Assembly: GCF_000832065.1 (NCBI RefSeq)
Contig: NZ_JXQM01000014.1
Coordinates: 1 to 64,000 of the forward strand
Length of the DNA: 64,000 bases
Source: Nitrosospira sp. NpAV
Lineage (GTDB): Bacteria > Pseudomonadota > Gammaproteobacteria > Burkholderiales > Nitrosomonadaceae
Reading direction: 5' to 3'
Made by a program: the position numbers and the translations under genes. Of this stretch, positions 46,095 through 54,995 are shown one piece after another. Numbering within the stretch: the first letter of the stretch is position 1; the number at the start of each line of letters is the position of its first letter. Under the pieces are notes generated by a model. That model ran no database searches. It was not told the DNA's origin and saw only the letters and a list, made by a program, of their open reading frames with translations.

Positions 46095-46963
46095 TGGTGC
46101 GGTTGCGTGCTTTCTGGTTATCGTTACTGATCGGTTGTAATTCCAGTTACGCCGGACTATTCGACGACGAGGAAGCGCGCAAGCAGATTGCAGCGCAACA
46201 GACATTGATTGGAGATCTGCGCAATCAAGGGCGGACACTGGAAGCACGCATTGTCAAACTCGAAGAAGCGCTCAACGATCAACCGTTGCTGGAGCTCCAC
46301 AACCAGATCGACACCCTCAGGCTCGATCTGAACAAGCTGCAGGGTCAGATAGAAGTGCTGGTCAATGAGAACGAGCTGACGCAGAAGCGGCAGAAGGATT
46401 TTTACATTGATCTGGATACCCGATTAAGGCGGTTAGAGCAGCCAGACGAAGCCAGTTCGGAATCCCCGCCTTCAGAGTCTCCTGCTCCGCCAGCTACCCG
46501 GTCCGAGACCGCACCGGAACCGAGTGTGGAGGCTCCGGCCAGGGCCGCCGTTGTGATTCCTTCTGCGGCAAGTGCTGCATCAACGGAAACCGCGGAGAGC
46601 CGTGAGTACGAGGCTGCCTACAGTCATTTCAAGAACGCCAAATATCAAGACGCCATTTCCCAGTTCAAGCAATTTATCAAGAACTATCCGGGCTCCAGCC
46701 TTGTGCCGAGTGCTCACTACTGGACCGGCAATTCTTATTATGCGAAGCGTGACTTCAAGAACGCCATCAGTACTCAAGAAAAGCTGATCGCCGCTTTTCC
46801 CAATAGTTCCAAGGCTCCCGATGCAATGCTCAACATTGCCAGCAGTCAGCAGGAAATGAATCAAAAAACCGCTGCCAAGAAAACCCTGGAAAATCTTGTT
46901 GCCAAATATCCAGGGAGTGACGCGGCCCAAAAGGCCAAGCAGCGGCTTGTCAATAGAAAGTAG
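46094..46963 (+). CDS. cpoB: Cell division coordinator CpoB (YbgF)
   Basis: 289 residues from the ATG overlapping the pal stop codon (TAATG), with a signal peptide (MVRLRAFWLSLLIGCNSSYA). An N-terminal coiled coil (about 25-115) trimerises the protein; a Pro/Ala/Ser/Glu-rich linker follows; the C-terminal half holds three TPR repeats (EYEAAYSHFKNAKYQDAISQFKQFIKNYPGS; HYWTGNSYYAKRDFKNAISTQEKLIAAFP; DAMLNIASSQQEMNQKTAAKKTLENLVAKYPGS). It links peptidoglycan synthesis to Tol-driven constriction. Confidence 0.95.
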   Translation: MVRLRAFWLSLLIGCNSSYAGLFDDEEARKQIAAQQTLIGDLRNQGRTLEARIVKLEEALNDQPLLELHNQIDTLRLDLNKLQGQIEVLVNENELTQKRQKDFYIDLDTRLRRLEQPDEASSESPPSESPAPPATRSETAPEPSVEAPARAAVVIPSAASAASTETAESREYEAAYSHFKNAKYQDAISQFKQFIKNYPGSSLVPSAHYWTGNSYYAKRDFKNAISTQEKLIAAFPNSSKAPDAMLNIASSQQEMNQKTAAKKTLENLVAKYPGSDAAQKAKQRLVNRK

Positions 46964-47007
46964 CCTACCAGAATCCCCTTTCGTGGTGATGGCGAACCCG
47001 TTCTAAA

Positions 47008-47700
47008 ATGGTTCACACCCCCTTCCCGTTGAAACACATAATCACGCAACCCGCTGATGCGGTAAATTTGCGCATCAGCGAAATATTTTTTTCTCTGCAG
47101 GGAGAGACTAGCCGCGCCGGGTTGCCTACGGTATTCGTACGCCTTACCGGATGTCCTCTGCGTTGTGGTTATTGTGATACTGGATATGCGTTTTACGGAG
47201 GTAAAAGCCTGTCAATTTCCGCCATTCTGGTGGAGGTGGCCAACTATGCGCCTCGCTATGTTACGGTCACCGGTGGCGAACCCCTGGCGCAAAAAGAATG
47301 CCTCACATTGCTCAGACTATTGTGCGACGCGGGTTACTCGGTCTCGCTCGAAACCAGTGGTGCACTGGATGTCTCCAAAGTGGATGCGCGTGTTTCCAGA
47401 ATCCTGGACATCAAAACACCTGGTTCAGGGGAAGCAGGAAGAAACCTGTGGTCCAATCTCGACCATCTTACCCGCCACGATGAGATCAAATTTGTATTAT
47501 GCGATGAAGCGGATTACCAATGGGCGATTGAAACAATACGTGAGCGTAAACTAGATATCATTTGCCCCATTTTATTCTCGCCGGTTTATGGCAAGCTGGA
47601 TCCTGCGATTCTCGCGGCATGGGTGTTGCGTGATCGTCTGGCGGTGCGAGTACAGATCCAACTGCACAAGTTGTTGTGGGGTGAGGGACCGGGCCGCTGA
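47008..47700 (+). CDS. queE: 7-carboxy-7-deazaguanine synthase
   Basis: 230 residues, a radical SAM enzyme of queuosine synthesis that converts carboxytetrahydropterin to carboxydeazaguanine. The radical SAM cysteines are in GCPLRCGYCDTGYAF (CX3CX2C). ISEIFFSLQGETSRAGLPTVFVRLTG is the usual start of the domain and VTVTGGEPLAQKECLTLL the SAM-binding part. The first ATG at 47008 adds about 20 residues before the domain and may not be the true start. queC follows after a 145-bp gap carrying the dispersed repeat. Confidence 0.94.
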   Translation: MVHTPFPLKHIITQPADAVNLRISEIFFSLQGETSRAGLPTVFVRLTGCPLRCGYCDTGYAFYGGKSLSISAILVEVANYAPRYVTVTGGEPLAQKECLTLLRLLCDAGYSVSLETSGALDVSKVDARVSRILDIKTPGSGEAGRNLWSNLDHLTRHDEIKFVLCDEADYQWAIETIRERKLDIICPILFSPVYGKLDPAILAAWVLRDRLAVRVQIQLHKLLWGEGPGR

Positions 47701-47816
47701 AAAGCAGGCGGACATACTGCGCAAGCTTGAGTTCTCAGGGCTATTCTTACTTAGGATGATCTGGTAGGGCGCCAAAAAGTACAGAAAAATCGTTATTTTC
47801 TATAATACTGATCTAT

Positions 47817-47845
47817 CAAATGAGCAACCCATTGCTGGATTTAGG
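47817..47845 (+). repeat. Dispersed repeat copy 5, abutting the queC start
   Basis: CAAATGAGCAACCCATTGCT then GGATTTAGG ends immediately before the queC ATG. The same junction GGATTTAGG-ATG-AT is seen at ruvA. A related TTAGGATGAT also occurs at 47751-47760, 90 bp upstream. A TATAAT at 47801-47806 just upstream of the repeat could be the queC -10 box. Confidence 0.65.
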
Positions 47846-48550
47846 ATGATAAAGGCTGTAGTGCTTTTATCAGGTGGATTGGACTCCGCTACCACGCTGG
47901 CCATCGCCCGCAGCCGCGGGTATGAATGTTACGCTTTAAGCGTGGATTATGGGCAGCGCCACGAATCGGAATTGGCGGCGGCGGTAACATTGGCGCGGTT
48001 CCTTGGCGCTTGTAAGCATAAAACCGTAAAAGTCGACTTGGAAGGGTTCGGTGGATCCGCGCTTACCGATAAATCCATTGCTATACCCACTGAAGGAACG
48101 AAGGCGGGTATTCCCGTTACTTACGTTCCAGCCCGGAATACCATCATGCTGTCGCTTGCCTTGGCCTGGGCCGACGTACTCAAGAGCTGCGATATTTTTG
48201 TTGGCGTCAATAGGGTGGACTATTCCGGTTATCCGGATTGCCGGCCTGAATACCTCGCGGCTTTTGAAGAAATGGCGAATTTGGCCACTAAAACCGCAAT
48301 CGAAGGTGCCAGGCTAAGCATTCATGCGCCGCTGATTGATTTGCCAAAGGCGGAGATTATTCGGCAGGGAATTTCGCTGGGCGTGGATTACAGCCTGACG
48401 GTGTCCTGTTATCAGGCAAATGAGGAAGGATTGGCTTGCGGTGTGTGCGATTCTTGCCGATTACGCCGGGCAGGATTTGAGTCAGCGAATGTGCCGGACG
48501 TAACACGTTATAAATCACGGATGATGCCGCAAAATATCGAAGATTCGTGA
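47846..48550 (+). CDS. queC: 7-cyano-7-deazaguanine synthase
   Basis: 234 residues. QueC makes preQ0 from carboxydeazaguanine, ammonia and ATP, the step after QueE. The PP-loop is [21 protein letters not shown] (about 5-25); [16 protein letters not shown] and [17 protein letters not shown] are conserved; the zinc-binding cysteines are [20 protein letters not shown] near the C-terminus. The start directly follows the dispersed repeat, leaving no conventional AGGAGG-type site. Confidence 0.97.
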   Translation: MIKAVVLLSGGLDSATTLAIARSRGYECYALSVDYGQRHESELAAAVTLARFLGACKHKTVKVDLEGFGGSALTDKSIAIPTEGTKAGIPVTYVPARNTIMLSLALAWADVLKSCDIFVGVNRVDYSGYPDCRPEYLAAFEEMANLATKTAIEGARLSIHAPLIDLPKAEIIRQGISLGVDYSLTVSCYQANEEGLACGVCDSCRLRRAGFESANVPDVTRYKSRMMPQNIEDS

Positions 48551-48578
48551 TAATAATTGATACTACTCATCACTTCGT

Positions 48579-49277
48579 ATGATTCCCTGGCTCACTCCTG
48601 AATCTCCGTTTCCCCCGCTGAACACCGCACTTGCCAAGCCCAACGGACTGCTTGCTGCCGGCGGCGATCTCTCGCCGCAGCGGCTGATCGAGGCTTACCG
48701 CCATGGAATCTTTCCCTGGTTTAATGAGGGTGAACCTATTCTATGGTGGAGCCCGGATCCGCGCATGGTGCTGTTCCCCACCGAGATTAAAATTTCCCGG
48801 TCGCTGGGAAAAACGATGAAGAAGAATTATTATGAAATTCGTGTCGATAGCGCTTTTAGCGAGGTCATGCAGGCTTGTGCCGAGCCGCGCGGAGCGCAAG
48901 CCGGGACCTGGATCCACGCGGAGGTGATTTCAGCCTACACGGCGTTGCATGAAATGGGAATGGCCCATTCCGTCGAAATCTGGATACGTGGTGAGTTAAT
49001 GGGGGGGCTATACGGCGTTGCCCAGGGGAAAGCATTTTTTGGCGAGTCGATGTTTTCCCGAGTCTCGGACGCGTCCAAAATCGCATTCGTGCATCTGGTA
49101 AAGCAACTGGAGCGCTGGGACTTCCAAATGATCGACTGCCAGATGAAAACCGCTCATCTCGCCTCCCTCGGCGGGCGCGAAATTCCCCGGAAGGAATTTA
49201 GTCAGAAATTAAAAGAATTGGTAAACTACACCGGGCGAGTTGAAAAATGGTGCTTCGATCATGAGCAAATTGAATGA
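48579..49277 (+). CDS. aat: Leucyl/phenylalanyl-tRNA--protein transferase
   Basis: 232 residues. Aat adds Leu or Phe to proteins with N-terminal Arg or Lys, marking them for ClpAP degradation. The family start is [79 protein letters not shown] and [19 protein letters not shown] follow. Length is normal. It overlaps bpt by 17 bp, so the two branches of the N-end rule are co-expressed. Confidence 0.97.
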   Translation: MIPWLTPESPFPPLNTALAKPNGLLAAGGDLSPQRLIEAYRHGIFPWFNEGEPILWWSPDPRMVLFPTEIKISRSLGKTMKKNYYEIRVDSAFSEVMQACAEPRGAQAGTWIHAEVISAYTALHEMGMAHSVEIWIRGELMGGLYGVAQGKAFFGESMFSRVSDASKIAFVHLVKQLERWDFQMIDCQMKTAHLASLGGREIPRKEFSQKLKELVNYTGRVEKWCFDHEQIE

Positions 49278-50007
49278 TCTACCTTCATCGGTACTACAGT
49301 TTTACACTACTGCGTCATATCCGTGCAGTTATCTACCGGAAAAATTGGCACGGTCCCAGGTGGCGACACCCAGTCACCTGATCGATACCGGCGTCTATGG
49401 CGAACTCGTAAAAGCCGGCTTCCGCCGTAGTGGCGCCTTTACCTATCGTCCTTACTGCGATAACTGCCGCGCCTGTGTACCCGTGCGGATTGTCGTTGAC
49501 GAGTTGATTCTCAGGCGGGCTCACCGCCGTGCCTGGAAACAGCACCAGCACCTGGTGGCAACGCAGCATGACCTCTATTATCATCCGGACCACTACGCAC
49601 TCTATCTGCGCTATCAGACGCAGCGCCATTACGGCGGCGGCATGGATCGTGACAGCCGCGAACAATACCGCCATTTCCTGCTGCCGAGCAATGTCAATTC
49701 CAGGCTGATCGAGTTTCACGAAAACGGACAGCTGCGCATGATCAGCATCGTCGATAAACTGCCCGATGGCATATCGTCTGTCTATACTTTTTTCGATCCG
49801 GATGTGCCGGGGGCGAGTTTCGGCACCTATAACATTCTGTGGCAAGTGCAACAGTGCCGTGCACTAGGATTACCCTATCTCTATCTTGGCTACTGGATCA
49901 AGGAAAGCCGGAAAATGGCCTACAAAGCCGGCTTCGGGCCTTTGCAAGGCCTGACGGATGGGCGCTGGGAGCCGCTGAGCGTCATACAAAGCAGAAGTCC
50001 CTTATAG
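49261..50007 (+). CDS. bpt: Aspartate/glutamate leucyltransferase (arginyltransferase homologue)
   Basis: 248 residues from the ATG at 49261 inside the end of aat. Bpt adds Leu to N-terminal Asp and Glu in the bacterial N-end rule. The N-terminal [24 protein letters not shown], the [13 protein letters not shown] cysteine cluster, [20 protein letters not shown] and [23 protein letters not shown] are family hallmarks. Paired with aat, as in many betaproteobacteria. Confidence 0.95.
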   Translation: MSKLNDLPSSVLQFYTTASYPCSYLPEKLARSQVATPSHLIDTGVYGELVKAGFRRSGAFTYRPYCDNCRACVPVRIVVDELILRRAHRRAWKQHQHLVATQHDLYYHPDHYALYLRYQTQRHYGGGMDRDSREQYRHFLLPSNVNSRLIEFHENGQLRMISIVDKLPDGISSVYTFFDPDVPGASFGTYNILWQVQQCRALGLPYLYLGYWIKESRKMAYKAGFGPLQGLTDGRWEPLSVIQSRSPL

Positions 50008-50060
50008 AGAACTTGGGTCATTTTCATGCTTGATGATGCTCGCATATCTGACACCAAGTT

Positions 50061-50996
50061 CTATCGCTGCATCTTCCGTATGGCTGCCGCACGTTTCTCC
50101 AGGGGCGCTGCTTTGCTGGCATAGCCAATATCCCGATATAGCTGCGCCAGGTTTTCAAGGCTCGTGGCAACATTGGGATGATCCGGTCCAAGCGCTTTTT
50201 CGGAAATGGCCAATGCGCGCTTGAAAAGCGGCTCCGCATGCGGGAATTTTCCCTGATCTTTATACAGTCCTCCCAGGTTATTCAGACTTAGCGCCACGTT
50301 GGGGTGATCCGGTCCAAGCGCTTTTTTTGAAATGGCGAATGCACGTTTATAAAGCGGCTCGGCTTGCGCATATTGTTCCTGAGCCTGGTATACCTGAGCC
50401 AAGTTATTCAGGCTGATGGCAACATTGGGATGATCTGGTCCAAGCGCTTTTTCTAAAATTGCCAGCGCGCGCTTGAGAAGCGGTTCGGCCTGAGCATAAT
50501 TTTCCTGGGCTTGGTATAGCTGAGCCAAGTTGTTCAAAGTGATGGCAACATTGGGATGATCCGGGCCGAAAGTTTTTTCATCGATCGACAATGCGCGCTT
50601 ATAGAGCGGCTCGGCCTGCGCATACTGCTCCTGGTTTCTGTACAGCATCGCCAGATTATTCAGGCTTGCGGCAACTTCAGGGCTTTCCGGGCCAATCGAC
50701 TTCTCAAAAATAGCCAGTGCGCGCTTGAGAAGCGGCTCGGCTTGCGTATATTGACCTTGTGCGGTATAGAGCATTGCCAGGCTATTCAAACTTGTGGCCA
50801 CGTCAGGATGATTGGCGTCCCGGGTCTGTTCGGCTGTTTGCAGCGCCTGCTTCGCCATAGAAGTGGCGCGGACATAGTCCCCCTGCTGATAATATGATTC
50901 CACTTCCGAATTGATCATCTCCCATTCCGTAGCGGCATGAGTGTGTCCGATAAGTATCACGAGACTCAGAACAAGAGAAAAAGAAGCCGGTTTCAT
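50061..50996 (-). CDS. Exported tetratricopeptide repeat protein (kinesin light chain type)
   Basis: 311 residues with a signal peptide (about 1-21, ending THAAT). From residue 45 to about 296 it is six 42-residue TPR repeats; five of them, starting with EP at 87, 129, 171, 213 and 255, share the core GPDHPNVAxSLNNLAxLYxxQ. This is the kinesin-light-chain type often seen in Nitrosomonadaceae and cyanobacteria. The near-identical repeats form a 126-bp tandem DNA repeat. It is probably a periplasmic protein-binding scaffold; partner unknown. The gene is isolated. Confidence 0.85.
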   Translation of the reverse strand: MKPASFSLVLSLVILIGHTHAATEWEMINSEVESYYQQGDYVRATSMAKQALQTAEQTRDANHPDVATSLNSLAMLYTAQGQYTQAEPLLKRALAIFEKSIGPESPEVAASLNNLAMLYRNQEQYAQAEPLYKRALSIDEKTFGPDHPNVAITLNNLAQLYQAQENYAQAEPLLKRALAILEKALGPDHPNVAISLNNLAQVYQAQEQYAQAEPLYKRAFAISKKALGPDHPNVALSLNNLGGLYKDQGKFPHAEPLFKRALAISEKALGPDHPNVATSLENLAQLYRDIGYASKAAPLEKRAAAIRKMQR

Positions 50997-51268
50997 AAAA
51001 GCGCCCCTAAAACATGCGGATGGTAACGAATCGAATTACTCATGATTTACATCCGTAAATCCCATTCATGAAAAGAAATAACCGTATCGGTGAAACCAGC
51101 GGATGCTCCTGATAGATTCCGCGGTTTGCGGCAACATGCACCATGCAAGATCTTTCAGATTCGCCCGTGGCGCCATACCGTTCCAACCTCGGATAGACAC
51201 CGTTTCATGATTGTTGTTACCAATCTTGCAATAATCGTTTAACAGGCGCACTACAGTTCCGGGTTAAA

Positions 51269-52324
51269 ATGGGTTCCATGCTCTATTCACTACTCCGGCC
51301 GCTGCTATTCAGTCTTGATCCCGAAACGGCTCATCGCTTTACATTCAATGCAATCGAGAAAGTTCGCCGGCTTGGCTTGCTTACCGGCGGCCCGATACCT
51401 TGCGAGTCGCGCAGTGTCATGGGTCTCGATTTTCCCAATCCCGTCGGGGTGGCCGCCGGAATGGATAAGAACGGCGAGCACCTTGAGGTCCTGGCATCGC
51501 TCGGCTTCGGTTTTATCGAAATCGGTACCGTTACACCCCGTCCCCAGCCGGGAAATCCTCCACCACGCCTGTTCCGCATCCCTCAGGCAAACGCCATTAT
51601 CAACCGCATGGGCTTCAATAACCATGGGGTGGAGAATCTGGTGGCAAATGTCAGGCGGACGAATTATCACGGTATACTTGGTATTAACATTGGCAAGAAC
51701 TTCGATACGCCGGTGGAACGCGCTGCAGATGACTATCTGATTTGCCTAAGTAAAGTCTATCGCTACGCCGGCTACGTTGTTGTCAATATTTCTTCCCCTA
51801 ACACCCCCCATCTTCGTCAGCTGCAAAATGCCGAGGAGCTGGATCATTTATTGGGTCTGCTGAAATCGAAGCAATTAGAACTCGCCGATGAGCATGCCAA
51901 ATATACTCCCCTGGTGGTAAAGATCGCTCCTGATCTGGTGCCGCCGCAAATCGTATCTATCGCCACCCTGCTGATGAAACATCAGATTGATGGGATTATC
52001 GCTACTAATACCACACTTTCCAGGGCCGGCGTGGAAGCATTGCCTCATGCGAGCGAAAAGGGCGGATTAAGCGGCGCCCCCCTTAAAGAATGTGCCACGG
52101 CGGTTATCCGTCACCTGCACGATATCCTACAGGGAACAATACCCATCATTGCCGCAGGCGGCATCATGTGCGCGGCGGACGCAAAGGAAAAGATAGAGGC
52201 GGGAGCAAGCCTGGTGCAGATATATAGCGGCCTGATTTATCGCGGTCCCCATCTGGTACACGAAGTGGCGCGTGCGCTCTGCGCATCGCCTGCGCCAGAT
52301 CTTTTATGCTCGGGTTCAGGATGA
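51269..52324 (+). CDS. pyrD: Dihydroorotate dehydrogenase (quinone), class 2
   Basis: 351 residues. It oxidises dihydroorotate to orotate in pyrimidine synthesis, passing electrons to quinone at the inner membrane. [20 protein letters not shown] is the membrane-associated N-terminus of class 2 enzymes; [14 protein letters not shown] binds FMN; the catalytic Ser is in [47 protein letters not shown] is the phosphate site. An ATG three codons downstream of the first is an equally good start. Overlaps the following gene by 4 bp. Confidence 0.96.
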   Translation: MGSMLYSLLRPLLFSLDPETAHRFTFNAIEKVRRLGLLTGGPIPCESRSVMGLDFPNPVGVAAGMDKNGEHLEVLASLGFGFIEIGTVTPRPQPGNPPPRLFRIPQANAIINRMGFNNHGVENLVANVRRTNYHGILGINIGKNFDTPVERAADDYLICLSKVYRYAGYVVVNISSPNTPHLRQLQNAEELDHLLGLLKSKQLELADEHAKYTPLVVKIAPDLVPPQIVSIATLLMKHQIDGIIATNTTLSRAGVEALPHASEKGGLSGAPLKECATAVIRHLHDILQGTIPIIAAGGIMCAADAKEKIEAGASLVQIYSGLIYRGPHLVHEVARALCASPAPDLLCSGSG

Positions 52325-53028
52325 GCAGAGATCCACTCATAGCGAAAATCGATGCCATCCTGCCGCAAACACAGTGCCGTCAATGCGGCTTTCCCGGTTG
52401 CGAACCTTATGCGACCGCCATCGCGGAAGGCCATGCCTGCATTAACCAGTGTCCCCCCGGCGGTGAGCAAGGCATACGTAAACTGGCGGAGTTGCTGGGA
52501 GTGAGCCCCGTACCGCTAAATACCGCGCACGGCATGACCAAACCGAGGGCTGTGGCGGTTATCGATGAGCAAGCCTGTATCGGTTGCACGCTTTGTATCC
52601 TGGCCTGTCCAGTCGATGCCATTGTGGGCGCGGCCAAGCAAATGCACACCGTGCTTGCCCAGGAATGCACCGGCTGCGAATTGTGTATTGCACCATGCCC
52701 AATGGATTGCATCAGCATGGTGTCCCTCAAGCCATCAGTCAGCAACGCCGCGGCTGAATCTTATGCCCCACTCGATGACCTGGCAGCGCACGAAGATGAA
52801 AAAAGAAAGAAAGCCGATCACGCGCGTGCGCGTTACCAGTTCAGGTTGCAACGGCTTGAGCGTGAAAAACAGGAGCAGGAAGAAAGGCTTGCACAAAAAA
52901 CCGGCGCAGTGAAATCCGTAAGCGATTTTTCGACAGGCGATCCGAGGAAAGCCGCCGTTCAGGCGGCCCTGGAACGTGCCAATGCTGTCCGGCCCCGGCT
53001 AACAGAGCACAATAATACGGATCGATAA
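52321..53028 (+). CDS. RnfB-like ferredoxin, soluble form
   Basis: 235 residues from the ATG overlapping the pyrD stop (ATGA). After [34 protein letters not shown], the [4Fe-4S] motif of the RnfB/RsxB Fes domain, come two [4Fe-4S] ferredoxin motifs ([16 protein letters not shown] and [16 protein letters not shown]) and a charged helical tail (about 155-200). The N-terminal membrane helix of true RnfB is absent, and no other rnf genes are nearby. In betaproteobacteria this form commonly sits next to nth, perhaps to supply electrons or clusters; the real role is unknown. Confidence 0.9.
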   Translation: MSRDPLIAKIDAILPQTQCRQCGFPGCEPYATAIAEGHACINQCPPGGEQGIRKLAELLGVSPVPLNTAHGMTKPRAVAVIDEQACIGCTLCILACPVDAIVGAAKQMHTVLAQECTGCELCIAPCPMDCISMVSLKPSVSNAAAESYAPLDDLAAHEDEKRKKADHARARYQFRLQRLEREKQEQEERLAQKTGAVKSVSDFSTGDPRKAAVQAALERANAVRPRLTEHNNTDR

Positions 53029-53046
53029 TTCTTCCCGCAAAAACTC

Positions 53047-53679
53047 ATGAACTCAACCATCCGCCATGAAATTTTTACCCGTTTCAAGGCAGCTAATCCT
53101 CATCCCACCACCGAGTTGGAGTACAACTCCCCGTTCGAATTACTTGTAGCCGTGGTGCTCTCCGCCCAAGCGACTGACAAAAGCGTGAATCTCGCAACCC
53201 GGAAACTGTTTCCCAAGGCTAATACACCCGAGAAAATTCTCGCCCTGGGTGAAGCCGGTCTGCGGGATGCCATCAAGAGCATTGGGCTCTATAAAACCAA
53301 GGCAAAGAATATCCTGGCGACTTGCACGCTGCTCATCGAAGATCACGGCAGTAAAGTGCCGAAAACTCGGGAGCAGCTGGAAAAATTACCTGGCGTGGGG
53401 CGCAAGACCGCCAATGTAATACTAAACACCGCATTCGGTGAACCCACTATGGCAGTGGATACCCATATTTTTCGTGTCGCCAATCGAACTAAAATCGCGC
53501 CCGGGAAAACCGTACTGGAAGTGGAGCTGAAGCTCCTAAAGCGCATTCCGAAAGAATTTCGCCACGACGCCCATCACTGGCTTATTTTGCATGGACGCTA
53601 TGTATGTGTGGCGAGGAAACCGAAATGCGCAATATGCATCATTAACGATTTGTGCGAATACAAGGATAAAAACCTTTGA
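53047..53679 (+). CDS. nth: Endonuclease III
   Basis: 210 residues. It removes oxidised pyrimidines and cuts the abasic site. The helix-hairpin-helix LEKLPGVGRKTANVIL contains the catalytic Lys, and VDTHIFRVANR the catalytic Asp. The C-terminal [4Fe-4S] cluster binding CVARKPKCAICIINDLC has CX6CX2CX5C spacing. Length is normal. It starts 18 bp after the RnfB-like gene, so they share an operon. Confidence 0.98.
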   Translation: MNSTIRHEIFTRFKAANPHPTTELEYNSPFELLVAVVLSAQATDKSVNLATRKLFPKANTPEKILALGEAGLRDAIKSIGLYKTKAKNILATCTLLIEDHGSKVPKTREQLEKLPGVGRKTANVILNTAFGEPTMAVDTHIFRVANRTKIAPGKTVLEVELKLLKRIPKEFRHDAHHWLILHGRYVCVARKPKCAICIINDLCEYKDKNL

Positions 53680-53712
53680 TGAAAAATATTCCTCGTTTTG
53701 GATTTATTTTGA

Positions 53713-54141
53713 ATGTTTAATCCATCCAGAGAGCAAGCGCGCCAATTTTTCTTCGACACGTGGCGCAAATACCGGCAGCGGGAGATGCTTTCCGCGATGG
53801 AAGGCATGGCGCTGGAGGTGATTTTGCTGCATCCGGAATACCATGCCATGCTTGACGACATAGAACGTTATCAAGATATGGATTATTTACCCGAAACGGG
53901 TGATACCAATCCTTTTCTGCACATGAGCATGCATATCGCCATCAGGGAACAACTTTCGATAGACCAGCCTGTGGGAATCCGCCATCGGTTCGACCGCTTG
54001 CTGACAAAAGCCGGCGATGAACACACCGTTATGCATCAAGTCATGGAGTGCCTGGCGGAAATGATTTGGCAGGCGCAACGCAGCCAATCAGCGTTTGATG
54101 CCGCAGTTTACTTTGAATGCCTGGATCGATGGGAAAATTGA
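53713..54141 (+). CDS. DUF1841 family protein
   Basis: 142 residues beginning MFNPSREQARQFFFDTWRKYR, the signature start of DUF1841, with HPEYHAMLDDIERYQDMDYLPETGDTNPFLHMSMHIAIREQLSIDQP as the core and a His/Glu-rich helical end (HTVMHQVMECLAEMIWQAQR). The HxMxxHxxxxE pattern is reminiscent of metal-binding DinB-like folds. Function is unknown. It follows nth by 33 bp and usually does so in this group. Confidence 0.88.
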   Translation: MFNPSREQARQFFFDTWRKYRQREMLSAMEGMALEVILLHPEYHAMLDDIERYQDMDYLPETGDTNPFLHMSMHIAIREQLSIDQPVGIRHRFDRLLTKAGDEHTVMHQVMECLAEMIWQAQRSQSAFDAAVYFECLDRWEN

Positions 54142-54221
54142 TCTATACTTGACGAAACGTGCTCTTGCGCATACACGCTGGACAAGCGGACAGAAAAAAG
54201 CTTTCCTGGCCGCTTACCTCA

Positions 54222-54548
54222 TCAGTATTTGGTTTTCAGGCCAGACTGGCTGGCAAAATAGGCTGCCAGATTTTCAATGTCTTCTTTGCTCAAGGCCGCA
54301 GCCATACCCGCCATGATGGGATCCTTGCGGGCACCCGACTTGTATTCATTCAGGGATTTTTCGATATAGCTCGCATGCTGCCCGGCAATCTTGGGGAAAG
54401 CTGGAGCGGGGCTGTTGCCGTCAGGGCCGTGACACGCAGCGCAAACTTCAGCCGCTTTTTTCTTCCCAGCCTCAATATTGGCTGCTATCCCCTGACCGGA
54501 AATCAGAAGTAATGCACCGCTTACCGCGGCAATAATAAAATTTTTCAT
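54222..54548 (-). CDS. Class I cytochrome c
   Basis: 108 residues with a signal peptide (about 1-23) and one haem site CAACH (Cys36, Cys39, His40). The likely distal ligand is Met in DPIMAGMAAAL. The C-terminal helix LSKEDIENLAAYFASQSG is typical of the c4/c5-type small cytochromes. It is 26 bp downstream of a close paralogue, so they probably form a periplasmic electron-carrier pair. Good Shine-Dalgarno (GGAAGG). Confidence 0.93.
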   Translation of the reverse strand: MKNFIIAAVSGALLLISGQGIAANIEAGKKKAAEVCAACHGPDGNSPAPAFPKIAGQHASYIEKSLNEYKSGARKDPIMAGMAAALSKEDIENLAAYFASQSGLKTKY

Positions 54549-54574
54549 AAGACCTTCCTTGCGTAATGAATAAA

Positions 54575-54904
54575 TTATTTTCCGGAACCGGCGTAATAAG
54601 CGGCTAGGTCTTCCATGTCCTGGTCGGAAAGAGCGGCTGCAATACCTTTCATGCTGGGATGACTGCGGGCGTCGGTTTTATATGCCTGAAGAGCCTTGAC
54701 CAGGTATTCGGCATGCTGGCCGCCCAGTCTTGGGACCTGATAAACCGTGGGATAGGATGTCCGGTATCCCTCTATACCATGACAACCGACACACATGGCA
54801 TTTTTCTGCTTACCCGCCACCGCGTCCCCGGCTGCTTGAGCGGCGCCGGTGAATGCCAGGAGCAGACCCCATGCAAGTATATTCACTATTGCTGGTCTTT
54901 TCAT
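54575..54904 (-). CDS. Class I cytochrome c, paralogue of the neighbour
   Basis: 109 residues from the ATG at 54904; an upstream in-frame start lacks a signal peptide. Signal peptide about 1-24, haem motif CVGCH (Cys38, Cys41, His42), distal Met in HPSMKGIAAAL and a C-terminal LSDQDMEDLAAYYAGSG. It is paired with the next cytochrome gene and resembles it along its length, so the pair arose by duplication. It may carry electrons between the bc1 complex or hydroxylamine pathway and an oxidase, but that is inference. Confidence 0.92.
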   Translation of the reverse strand: MKRPAIVNILAWGLLLAFTGAAQAAGDAVAGKQKNAMCVGCHGIEGYRTSYPTVYQVPRLGGQHAEYLVKALQAYKTDARSHPSMKGIAAALSDQDMEDLAAYYAGSGK

Positions 54905-54995
54905 TATGAGTGCCCTCTTTTCAAAAAGAGCGACTCTAAACGATGTGTCATTCCTGGTCAACGAATAAAGTAGCAGGATATATGGGAACTTATCG

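Noticed and set aside
50110-50870. Regular repeats that could suggest a CRISPR array
   Set aside because: The period is 126 bp with no unique spacers and matches the 42-residue TPR protein unit exactly.
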